Source of the DNA: Bacteroides cellulosilyticus
GTDB taxonomy: Bacteria; Bacteroidota; Bacteroidia; Bacteroidales; Bacteroidaceae
Length of the DNA stretch: 64,000 nt
Assembly (NCBI RefSeq): GCF_020091405.1
Contig: NZ_CP081903.1
Span: 4,836,501-4,900,500, forward strand
Reading direction: 5' to 3'
Under the pieces are notes generated by a model that made no database searches, had not been told where the DNA came from, and saw only the letters and a list, made by a program, of their open reading frames with translations. A program made the translations under genes and the position numbers. Shown piece after piece: positions 23,215 through 31,188 of this stretch (positions are counted from its first letter, which is position 1; each line of letters starts with the position of its first letter).

Positions 23215-25366
23215 TCTTTTGAGACGTCAAACCTAATTGTGCCAAACGACTGAAGAACGAGTGAACCGGCATTTTAGGTGGTAATTCGCCTGTGAACGAT
23301 TCTACCACATCGCGGTCGGCGTTGTTTAGATAAAGCATGAAAGGAGTATCTATCAGTGCTTCTTTGAAAGGGGCCAATGTCGTGCTATCGCTTTCTCGCC
23401 ATAATCTGCAAGCGTTGGCTACCAATAAATTAACATCTGCTTTTTGAAGTACTGATAAAGGAACGCTGTTATCCTTTATCGGTGGGTATTCTACGAGTAT
23501 AATGTCAGGTGTCTGCTCTGCTTCATTAGGGGTCCAGAAATCGCTTAATTGTTGTGCCTGTACATATTGTTTGGAACCGCTTTCAAAGTCATAGTCATAG
23601 GTAACCATACGCACACGGAGTCCTTCTGATTCCCAGTGGCGGCTAAAGTACTTGGCGAGAAAAGACTTTCCTTCGCGTGAATTGATACTTAGCAGGTTAA
23701 TGACTGTCGGTTCACCTACCTTCATATATTTGTTTAAACGATTACAACAATAGGCTGCCGCCAGTCGATTACATGCTTTCAGGAAACCGCGATATTTTAG
23801 GTTGCTGATGCCATTGAAAGCAGCAATAACAGGCAGACCACTGAGCCGCTTACTGCGATAAGGATCGCGTAGAGTATGATCCAATATTTCTATTAGTAAG
23901 AAATATAGAATGATGAAGATCATGCTACCAAAGAAGGCGGCAAGAATGTACATCATACGGTTACGTCCATTGTCTGTTAAAGGATAGGCGGGAGGAGCTA
24001 CCGTTTGAAGATTGCTTGTGCTCATCTCGATATTCTTCAAACGCAAATTGGCACTGGCAAGACCACTTAGCTGAGTGCGGTAGTTGTCTTCAGCAATGCT
24101 GATAGAGCGCTCTTTACGGTTGACTTGAGTTCCGACGGGAGACATGTGACTGTACTGGTCAAATATATCCTGTTGCCGTGATTCCAACACTTTCATTTCG
24201 GCTTCAGCTTTGGCTTCATTGACTAATGCTATAAGCCATTCATTGACCATGTTTTCAATGCCTACACCTTCTTTGGTGAAAGCAAATTCATTCAGATTAT
24301 CTGAAATATTACTGATTCGATCTTCTGCTCGCTTCAGCTCTGCTCTCTCTTTTTGCAATTCTTCGCTTTTAGACTTACTTTGGTCTGAAATGAAGATTTC
24401 TTTTTCCATGATGCTCTGATTCAAATTGCTGACCTTATTCAACTCTTGTAATAAATTCGTATTGTTACGAATGATCTGGGCACGTACATCCATTTTATCA
24501 TCCAACATTTTTCGCAGAGCTACAGCGCCTTCGTATAAGCGTTTGGCTGCTTCCATGCGATCGTCTACTTGATAGCGGGTAGCGGCTAAGGCTTTTGTTT
24601 CTTCATCATAATTGATAATCCGTTCTTGTACATTATAATGCATCAGATTATCTTCCTCTTCATTCAGTTTTATTTTTGCCAATCGCACTTGTTCCTCAAA
24701 ATAAGCAATCACATCATTTGTAGATTTGAATCGGAGAATTTCATAAGCTTTTATCAACTCTTCAATTAAAAAAGCCACTGTTTGCTGAGTAAGACCGGGA
24801 TCGGCAGAGGTATAAGAAATATCCAAGATGTCACTATTTCCTACACGTTTAAGTTCTACGCGATCTAACGCTGACATGCTGTAAAAAGCTATTGGACGAT
24901 TGAAAACAGAATAGATAAAGTTACTATGTGTATCTTTCTTATAAGCTGTTAAATTAGCTAAGGTCTTATTCTCATCTTTTCTATCTACTAAATTCAAAAC
25001 TTCTTTAGGAGTCATTTGCAATAGCTGACGATAATGCTTGGCCTGGATGTACTGATTATCTTTCCATTCCTCGCCATGGGTATAAGCACTAGCCAAAAGG
25101 CGTAAAGAAACCTTTTCTAGTGTTCCACGAGATTTAGCAATATTGACAAGGTTGTCAAATGTGGCTGCAACTACGGAAAAGTTTACTGAAGCTCCGTCCA
25201 ATGATGTAGAGCTCGTTATACCCGCATATAAGCTACTTTTGACCGTATAACTATATGGTAAAAATTGGGTGAAATAAATTACTAAACCTGTAACGAAAAG
25301 GGTCCCCCATAATAGCCAATATCGGATACGGTAAAGAAATTGCGATATAAACAGTAGAATATCCAT
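23201..25366 (-). CDS. Wzc/GumC-like chain-length regulator with degenerate kinase domain
   Basis: 721 aa. N-terminal helix (WLLWGTLFVTGLVIYFTQFLPYSY), Wzz domain, long periplasmic coiled coil (residues ~210-430: VIAYFEEQVRLAKIKLNEEEDN and following heptads), second helix near residue 475 (MMYILAAFFGSMIFIILYFLLI), then a cytoplasmic BY-kinase-like domain. Walker A is SINSREGKSFLA in place of the usual PGEGKS form; the Walker A' aspartates are weak (MVTYDYDFE). There is no tyrosine cluster at the C-terminus. It probably sets polymer length and couples to the TolC-like protein; kinase activity is doubtful. Confidence 0.82.
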   Translation of the reverse strand: MDILLFISQFLYRIRYWLLWGTLFVTGLVIYFTQFLPYSYTVKSSLYAGITSSTSLDGASVNFSVVAATFDNLVNIAKSRGTLEKVSLRLLASAYTHGEEWKDNQYIQAKHYRQLLQMTPKEVLNLVDRKDENKTLANLTAYKKDTHSNFIYSVFNRPIAFYSMSALDRVELKRVGNSDILDISYTSADPGLTQQTVAFLIEELIKAYEILRFKSTNDVIAYFEEQVRLAKIKLNEEEDNLMHYNVQERIINYDEETKALAATRYQVDDRMEAAKRLYEGAVALRKMLDDKMDVRAQIIRNNTNLLQELNKVSNLNQSIMEKEIFISDQSKSKSEELQKERAELKRAEDRISNISDNLNEFAFTKEGVGIENMVNEWLIALVNEAKAEAEMKVLESRQQDIFDQYSHMSPVGTQVNRKERSISIAEDNYRTQLSGLASANLRLKNIEMSTSNLQTVAPPAYPLTDNGRNRMMYILAAFFGSMIFIILYFLLIEILDHTLRDPYRSKRLSGLPVIAAFNGISNLKYRGFLKACNRLAAAYCCNRLNKYMKVGEPTVINLLSINSREGKSFLAKYFSRHWESEGLRVRMVTYDYDFESGSKQYVQAQQLSDFWTPNEAEQTPDIILVEYPPIKDNSVPLSVLQKADVNLLVANACRLWRESDSTTLAPFKEALIDTPFMLYLNNADRDVVESFTGELPPKMPVHSFFSRLAQLGLTSQKNEVK

Positions 25367-25376
25367 AGATTCTTTT

Positions 25377-26219
25377 TTATTGTTTATCTTTGATAATATT
25401 TACATTTGTAAGCATTTCAAGTAAAATAATAGAATTGTGCAGGGCAACACGTGCTTGCTCATAGATGGTTACCGCACCAGAGCGTCGTGCACGTTCCACC
25501 GCTAATTCTGTAATTGTTATTTTACCTTGAACAAAATTATATTCTGAAATCTTTATTTGTGCATTATATAGTGCAGCCGTTTCTGCCTTTGCTTTGATGG
25601 TTGCAAGTTGTTCTGTAACTGCGTTATAGGCTTCCAAAATTTTAAGCTTACGATCTTCCATGACTTCGTCTTGCGAAAATTGTAACTGCTCTATGCGATA
25701 GCGATAGTCTTTTAACTTTAGCGGTCGATTAAATATATCACCTAAACCAATACTGAAAGTTGCACCTAAATTAAAAGTATGACGGGTGCCAACAGATGTT
25801 GATTGATACCAGTCTGTAAATGTCTCGCTGTTTTCGTTAAGGGTGTTAAAACGTCCGAAAGCATAACTTCCGTTTAACCGGAAATAATTCCACCATTCCC
25901 GTTTTTCGATGCGATATTCATTTTTGACTTGTTCTATTTGTGAACGTGCCTTTTTCACCGTGGCATTTTCTGTCACAGCATCCAAAAAAACGGATAATGG
26001 AGGGAGTTCTAACTTTTCAATTTCATATTGAAGCTCTTTTACTGTTTGTCCAACTGTTGCATTTTCCCATTTACTATCTTCCATTTTTAAAAGCTCCAAT
26101 GTTTTGATACGTTCTTCACGCGTCATAGTCTGCTCTTGTGCAATGAGAGCTGTTGGAAAAGCAAATAAGCCAATGATGGTTATGCTATAGCTGATGAATG
26201 TTATGTATTTCTTTATCAT
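25377..26219 (-). CDS. TolC-like outer-membrane efflux protein, short
   Basis: 280 aa with a signal peptide (YITFISYSITIIGLFAFPTALIAQ cut after AQ). The mature part has long amphipathic helices (ATVKKARSQIEQVKNEYRIEKREW, then LKILEAYNAVTEQLATIKAKAETAALYNAQIKISEYNFVQGKITITEL) as in one TolC repeat; ARRSGAVTIYEQARVALHNSIILLEML closes it. Normal TolC proteins are ~430 aa with two repeats, so this is a half-size version, which may form a larger multimer. It stands where a Wza-type export lipoprotein would be expected, 10 bases upstream of the Wzc-like gene. Confidence 0.75.
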   Translation of the reverse strand: MIKKYITFISYSITIIGLFAFPTALIAQEQTMTREERIKTLELLKMEDSKWENATVGQTVKELQYEIEKLELPPLSVFLDAVTENATVKKARSQIEQVKNEYRIEKREWWNYFRLNGSYAFGRFNTLNENSETFTDWYQSTSVGTRHTFNLGATFSIGLGDIFNRPLKLKDYRYRIEQLQFSQDEVMEDRKLKILEAYNAVTEQLATIKAKAETAALYNAQIKISEYNFVQGKITITELAVERARRSGAVTIYEQARVALHNSIILLEMLTNVNIIKDKQ

Positions 26220-26260
26220 TTTCTTACTGATTGCAGTTTATTGTTCAGCTTTGTTACCAG

Positions 26261-27433
26261 TTATACATTCTCCTTTTGTACAAACGCCGTCAACGTCTTA
26301 AAAATAATCTTCATATCCAGCCAAAACGAGAAATCCCTTGCATACTTTATATCCAGTTGCTTTCTTTCTTCGGCAGACATTTTACCGGCGTCGCCCCGTT
26401 TCTCCACCTGCCACAGCCCCGTCAGTCCGGCCGGAGCCATGAAGCGGTCTATATAAGCGTCACTTGTCAGCAGTTCGGCCTCATAGAGTGGGAGAGGGCG
26501 GTTCCCTACAATACTCATATCGCCTTTCAGGATGTTGAATAGCTGCGGCAATTCATCAATACTGTATTTACGGATAACACGCCCTACGCGTGTTACACGC
26601 GGATCATTTTCCAGTTTGATGAATGTATTGTTCTGGGCTTTTTCTTTCTTTTTCACGAAATCCTCTTCTGAAATCACGAAGTCATCTGAGATTAACAGAT
26701 TCTCCTCCTCATCAGGTGTTCCAGAAAGATCGTCGAAACGAATTTCCGGACCGTCATCAGAACTCTCCACTTCTTCAATCTGGTACTGATTGAGGGCATT
26801 TAATTCCTTGAGCCGTTTATCCGCGTTCGTGTACATGGAACGAAACTTCAAGAAGTTGAATATCTGGTAATTTGATCCTACACGTTGTGATTTGTAAATC
26901 ACTTTGCCTTTACTCTCTAAGCGAATGGCAATGGCAGTTCCGATTAATACAGGCGAAAGAACGATAACGGCAACGCCAGCGAAGAGTATATCAAATGTAC
27001 GCTTCCACAAAGGAAGACGGAAAGTGTTCAATACCTTACGGTGTGTCTCGCTGAATTCTTTCAGTTTGCTATCCTTGCGTGCCTTGAGGTAAACATTCAT
27101 ACGCTGAATGCTCTCTTCTTCGGCATGCGGTGGCAGAGTGTTGTTGACTCCTGCTCGTAGGTAAGCTTTTCTGCTTTCGGGCTTCAGTTCATCGGTAATA
27201 AGAGTGATGTAAACCCGGGGGTAACGCTTACGCAGATAGGAGAGCTCAATACAATCTGCCTCACGGGTATCTGTTTGTTCGTAAAGAATAGATATATTAT
27301 ACCGTTCACGGATGCCGTCAATGACCTTCGCCGCTTTCTGTGAAGAGGAAACCGCAACAAACATACCACCTGTAACTTTGCTCAAGTGGTCGATGATAAT
27401 CCGGTTATTTCCAATATAGATGTAGTATAACAT
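26261..27433 (-). CDS. Initiating sugar-phosphate transferase with receiver-like N-terminus
   Basis: 390 aa. The C-terminal half is the polyprenyl-phosphate sugar transferase domain (PF02397): [22 protein letters not shown] (membrane helix), [67 protein letters not shown]. It moves the first sugar-1-phosphate to undecaprenyl phosphate. The normal extra N-terminal helices are absent; residues 1-120 instead look like a receiver domain ([12 protein letters not shown] in place of the lysine region) without acidic phosphorylation residues. An acidic insert ([16 protein letters not shown]) lies near residue 225. It is preceded by a true receiver protein. Confidence 0.85.
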   Translation of the reverse strand: MLYYIYIGNNRIIIDHLSKVTGGMFVAVSSSQKAAKVIDGIRERYNISILYEQTDTREADCIELSYLRKRYPRVYITLITDELKPESRKAYLRAGVNNTLPPHAEEESIQRMNVYLKARKDSKLKEFSETHRKVLNTFRLPLWKRTFDILFAGVAVIVLSPVLIGTAIAIRLESKGKVIYKSQRVGSNYQIFNFLKFRSMYTNADKRLKELNALNQYQIEEVESSDDGPEIRFDDLSGTPDEEENLLISDDFVISEEDFVKKKEKAQNNTFIKLENDPRVTRVGRVIRKYSIDELPQLFNILKGDMSIVGNRPLPLYEAELLTSDAYIDRFMAPAGLTGLWQVEKRGDAGKMSAEERKQLDIKYARDFSFWLDMKIIFKTLTAFVQKENV

Positions 27434-27458
27434 ATATCTTTATGTGTTTTGCAAACTA

Positions 27459-27818
27459 TTAGATGAATTTCTTTAAGCGAACTTTCAGTTCCATAGGATT
27501 AAAAGGCTTTAGAATATAGTCTACAGCTCCTTCTTCAAGCAAACGAATACGTTCGGTAGTGCTTTCTTCACTGGAAAGCATCATAACGGGAATATGTTTA
27601 AACAGTTCGTTACTTTTGAGGTAATGAAGGAATTCCGAGCCGGTCATTTTGGGCATACGAATATCGGATATAATCAAGTCGGGTTCATTACCTTCATGTA
27701 ACCAGTCGATAGCTTTCAAGGGATCTTCGCAGTATACAAAATCATACTCTTTTCCCAAATACATAGAGAGCACTTTACCTATAGAGGCTTTATCATCTAC
27801 TAATAATATCTGTTTCAT
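27459..27818 (-). CDS. Stand-alone response regulator receiver (CheY-like)
   Basis: 119 aa, only a receiver domain. All key residues are present: DD in ILLVDDKAS, the phosphoacceptor Asp in LIISDIRMPKMTG, Ser/Thr in MMLSSEES, and Lys in YILKPFNP. There is no output domain; by position, the likely partner is the receiver-like N-terminus of the sugar transferase 25 bases downstream. No histidine kinase lies in the window. It is the first gene of the minus-strand polysaccharide operon, so its promoter region (27819-28000) probably drives the whole set. Confidence 0.88.
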   Translation of the reverse strand: MKQILLVDDKASIGKVLSMYLGKEYDFVYCEDPLKAIDWLHEGNEPDLIISDIRMPKMTGSEFLHYLKSNELFKHIPVMMLSSEESTTERIRLLEEGAVDYILKPFNPMELKVRLKKFI

Positions 27819-28221
27819 TATTATAATTTATATTATTATATACCTGTTATGTATTATATAGTTGTAATCTTTTTTGCTTATGAAAAAAACTGCTCTATCA
27901 ACCGATTCTACGGGTGATGAAGGCAGTTTTATCTTAAATTTTTTCCATAAATATATTTGTTTTGCTTGATACTAGCAAAAATACGCTTATTTGCGTTAAT
28001 ATTGTTGGGATAGGGAAAGAATCGCTTGCTTATTAACTCTATTTAACGCTTTTGTAGGGACGGATGAAACAAGTTTCTATGTAAAATCATCAATTAACGC
28101 ATTCCTTTTTCTTTCCACTCTTAATAAAAGGGAAAAATATTATGGGGAACTTTATTATTCGCATAATATAAAAAAAGCCAGAAAGAATTCCGGCTTTTTA
28201 TCAAACTTGTTTTATCTGTCG
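27819..28221 (-). promoter_or_regulatory. Promoter region of polysaccharide operon plus terminator of LruC gene
   Basis: A 400-base AT-rich spacer. A -7 box TATTTTTG (minus strand) lies at 27976-27983, giving a leader of about 150 bases before the receiver gene. At 28171-28199 a hairpin (AAAAAGCC with GGCTTTTT) is the terminator of the minus-strand LruC gene that ends at 28222. I see no gene here and no invertible-promoter inverted repeats. Confidence 0.5.
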
Positions 28222-30783
28222 TTATGGTTTCATAAAAATGTTATTATTGTGGTTGGATGTCCAGTCTAAATCTTCTATTTTTCCACCATTTATTACCCAG
28301 TTTTTGAATCCGGGGTAAACATCTGTAATTATCTTGTATTCTTTCGGCCACTTCCATACTTCTGTACCTGGAATACAAATTCCCCATGCCAAACCTTCAG
28401 TACTGATATAATAGCCCTTTTTAGGTATATTGAGCATATTGTTATCGGCAGAAGCATCATTGCTCATTCCAAATAGTGCTGTAGTTCCTAAACTGGTTGG
28501 AGCGTAGTTGGCCATATGTACTTCTGTACGCCCAATATTTCCTTGAGTTTCCTTACTAATAATGAATACATCCAGATTCTTAACGTTCATGGCTTTTATA
28601 GCTTCTTCAGCAGTCGGGAATGTCATTGTGATTTCAAACCCGGCGCCATCTCCATTATACCTGCTATCGGGACTTGGAATAGTATTATAGAAAGTGAAGT
28701 CGTCATCTGCAATGCTGGGTGAGCAATATTTATGCGCGTTAGTAGCGAGGATTACAACCGGATTGCTTTGGCCACTTTCGAAAACAGGAGTTCCGCTTTG
28801 TACTTTTCCATTAAGAGCAACTCCGCTTTTGCTAACATTCAGGATTTGGATTCCTACGCCTGTTTTGCGGTTGGCTCCGACGGCATGTATATTGCCTTGA
28901 ATAGTTAATTTCTTATTATTAGTTATGGTCATCTTATTAATGCTGACAACAACGTCATTCATATCGAAATCACCATAAGCAGGCCATTGGTCTTCGAATG
29001 CATAAGTGTAAACAGTATTATCTTCTATATCCGGTTGCTCGGGATTTTCCGGATCGGGATTTCCTGAATTGCCTTCGTAGATGATGCCGGTACAGGTTTC
29101 GATTTCTTCTTTAGCTTCATCTTTCTTGGTTAGTTTAACAGATGATTCCTTTGTATATTGAGCCTCCCAACTTGGAGGACCGGCATTGATTTCTTTATTT
29201 ACCGCCAATATCAAATTACCCTTTAGTGCAGTGGTCCAATTGTATGTGATGCTTTCAGCTTGTACCATGGAAGGTTTGTCGTTGCCTGCGTCTATTTTGA
29301 GACCACTTCCACATGTGAATGTGGTAGCTTTGATTATTGAACCATTTTTGAGTATAACGGAACCTTCATTATAAGAGTTGATGGCGACGCTTTCCCATAT
29401 ATCGTCTTTTTGAGCTCCCGTAATAGAGCCATTATCAAGAACTAACTGCGTGAAACTAAATGACTTTTTCGCAATAAACGTACAGTTGTTGTATAGAATG
29501 GCATCGGTGTGGTTTTTGTAATCAAATGTATTTACTTCGAAAAAATTGTCATTTATGGTGAGGGCACCTCCTGACAATTTATCGGCCATAATCGTACCTG
29601 TACTATAATTAGCGATAATAGTGTTGAGATTACTGTTTGTTTGGATTGTTCCCCCTATATTCATCATACCATGGTTTAAAACTTGAGTAGATGTGATTTT
29701 CATATCTTGATCTATGGTGAATACAGCCCCTTTCGCATTGTATATTACACAGGTGTTGAGATTGCCCGCATTTTCGGCAGAGAATGAACCGAAGTTTTTT
29801 ACGGTTATGTCGGCTTGGCTAAAATCAAAATCTGCTACCGCCAAAGTGGCATCTTGGGCATTGTATATACTGGAGGATGTATTAAATTTTGTTGTTCCGC
29901 TAACCTTGAATGTTCCAAAGTTTTTGATGGGAACATTGGTTGCAGTGGTAAATGTCTGGCCGTTAATGGAACCGTCTTTCTGTATCTCCAAAGTGGAATT
30001 GTCGCCAATAAATGGATTGCCGGTAACTCTACCGCCTTCCGTAATATAAATATCCAAACCTTGAGGCGTGGAATTCATGTTCCACGTACCCTTTACAATA
30101 ACTGTGGCTTTCTTACCATTGGTGGTAAGTTTTCCAGTGAAAATTTCTCCTTGTTTTATGATATATACAGAACCGTTCGTCAGTTGATCTCGCGTACCTG
30201 TCTCAAAGGCATAGTGCTCAGTCATTCCACTGACATCTGTTTGGGGCTCTTCACCGTAATCTTTTACTTTGCCATTGATTAAATCCCAGCCACTGGTTCC
30301 GCTGGCAGTGAGTGCACGGCTTTGAACAGCCGAATGGTATAGCTTGCAATTCAGTGTATTGCCGCTCTCTGGAATATCGTATTGGTATATCTCTTTTCGT
30401 TGTTTAGGATCTGTTTGGCGAATAAACAGATGTTGGGCTGATTTCGGTATGCTGATTTCAGCTACATAATTGCTTCCCTGCTTAGCATAACCCGCGGCAA
30501 GCGGTACCGCTGTTTCATCCGACAAGGGATTTATGGTGAATACTTCTACTAAATAGTTGTACTGTCTATTGAATTCGTCTTTAACTTCAACGTTCAACTT
30601 GACAGTCGAGATCATCGACCAGTCGAAGCCTTCAGGGGCAACGAAATCTTCACCCAAAGGATTCTCAACAGGAGCTACAGGGCGTACTTTATTAGGGTCG
30701 TACACATCATTGTCGGCGCAAGCTGCAAAGAATAAAGGAGTTGCGAGGGCAATAATTAAATAATCGTGTTTTAGAATTTTCAT
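28222..30783 (-). CDS. LruC domain lipoprotein (large)
   Basis: 853 aa. Lipoprotein signal ending LFFAAC, then ADNDVYDPNKVRP. Residues ~40-150 form an Ig-like N-domain also present in the next gene (TVKLNVEVKDEFNRQYNYLVEVFTINPLSDE). The middle (180-560) is Asn/Gly/Thr-rich with short beta repeats (KNFGTFKVSG, KNFGSFSAENAG), suggesting a right-handed beta-helix. After a Pro/Glu linker (NPDPENPEQPDIEDN) comes LruC: YAFEDQWPAYGDFDMNDVV, ending PGFKNWVINGG. It is likely surface exposed; function unknown. Its promoter (31020-31027) lies upstream of a LruC relict, so the leader is ~230 bases. Confidence 0.85.
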   Translation of the reverse strand: MKILKHDYLIIALATPLFFAACADNDVYDPNKVRPVAPVENPLGEDFVAPEGFDWSMISTVKLNVEVKDEFNRQYNYLVEVFTINPLSDETAVPLAAGYAKQGSNYVAEISIPKSAQHLFIRQTDPKQRKEIYQYDIPESGNTLNCKLYHSAVQSRALTASGTSGWDLINGKVKDYGEEPQTDVSGMTEHYAFETGTRDQLTNGSVYIIKQGEIFTGKLTTNGKKATVIVKGTWNMNSTPQGLDIYITEGGRVTGNPFIGDNSTLEIQKDGSINGQTFTTATNVPIKNFGTFKVSGTTKFNTSSSIYNAQDATLAVADFDFSQADITVKNFGSFSAENAGNLNTCVIYNAKGAVFTIDQDMKITSTQVLNHGMMNIGGTIQTNSNLNTIIANYSTGTIMADKLSGGALTINDNFFEVNTFDYKNHTDAILYNNCTFIAKKSFSFTQLVLDNGSITGAQKDDIWESVAINSYNEGSVILKNGSIIKATTFTCGSGLKIDAGNDKPSMVQAESITYNWTTALKGNLILAVNKEINAGPPSWEAQYTKESSVKLTKKDEAKEEIETCTGIIYEGNSGNPDPENPEQPDIEDNTVYTYAFEDQWPAYGDFDMNDVVVSINKMTITNNKKLTIQGNIHAVGANRKTGVGIQILNVSKSGVALNGKVQSGTPVFESGQSNPVVILATNAHKYCSPSIADDDFTFYNTIPSPDSRYNGDGAGFEITMTFPTAEEAIKAMNVKNLDVFIISKETQGNIGRTEVHMANYAPTSLGTTALFGMSNDASADNNMLNIPKKGYYISTEGLAWGICIPGTEVWKWPKEYKIITDVYPGFKNWVINGGKIEDLDWTSNHNNNIFMKP

Positions 30784-30827
30784 AATTTCGCTTTTAAATT
30801 GTATTTTTTTTGTTCATTTGGCTCATC

Positions 30828-30995
30828 TCACAGCGCATTGTGCCAATCGTCTTTGGACTGATTGCTTACCCATTCGGTAAATTTAGGATATCTTTCTGTG
30901 ATATTTTGTCGTTCTTTAGGCCATTCCCAATTGGGAGCTGCTACAATAAAAGCCTAAGGAGTTATTCCATTTTTATCCGGTATGGAAATTTCAAT
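30828..30995 (-). pseudogene. Remnant C-terminus of a third LruC gene
   Basis: Read on the minus strand, 30995-30828 encodes IEISIPDKNGITP, an amber codon (30954-30956), then AFIVAAPNWEWPKERQNITE, RYPKFTEWVSNQSKDDWHN and a stop. This matches the tail of LruC/DUF4842 proteins (compare WPKEY..I.DVYPGFKNWV and the DW end in both neighbours). The amber sits where family members carry Trp, so TGG to TAG is likely. The rest of that gene is gone; the piece now lies in the leader of the downstream LruC gene. Confidence 0.75.
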
Positions 30996-31019
30996 GTTGC
31001 TATTTTCTTGTAATTTTTG

Positions 31020-31027
31020 CAAAGATA
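31020..31027 (-). promoter_or_regulatory. -7 box for LruC gene 28222-30783
   Basis: CAAAGATA reads TATCTTTG on the minus strand; predicted start near 31013. It is the only good box between the two LruC genes. Confidence 0.5.
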
Positions 31028-31130
31028 CATAAAATCTACAACTATCAATTGAATATTTCATCTTTTTCCGGTATCGATTACTTTTTTTGCTGTATAGAAT
31101 GTTATAGGGTCCCGATATATGAGAATAGAA

Positions 31131-31155
31131 AAGCCGGAAGTAAAACTCCCGGCTT
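31131..31155 (-). terminator. Terminator of LruC gene 31189-33945
   Basis: Stem AAGCCGG 31131-31137 with CCGGCTT 31149-31155, extended by AGT/ACT after one mismatch. On the minus strand it ends CCGGCTTTTCTATT. Confidence 0.7.
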
Positions 31156-31188
31156 AAAATTATAGAAACTGAACTAGTGTTTGAACTG

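Noticed and set aside
27819..28221. Invertible capsule promoter as in B. fragilis
   Set aside because: No inverted repeats of the known type flank the promoter region and no invertase gene is in the window.
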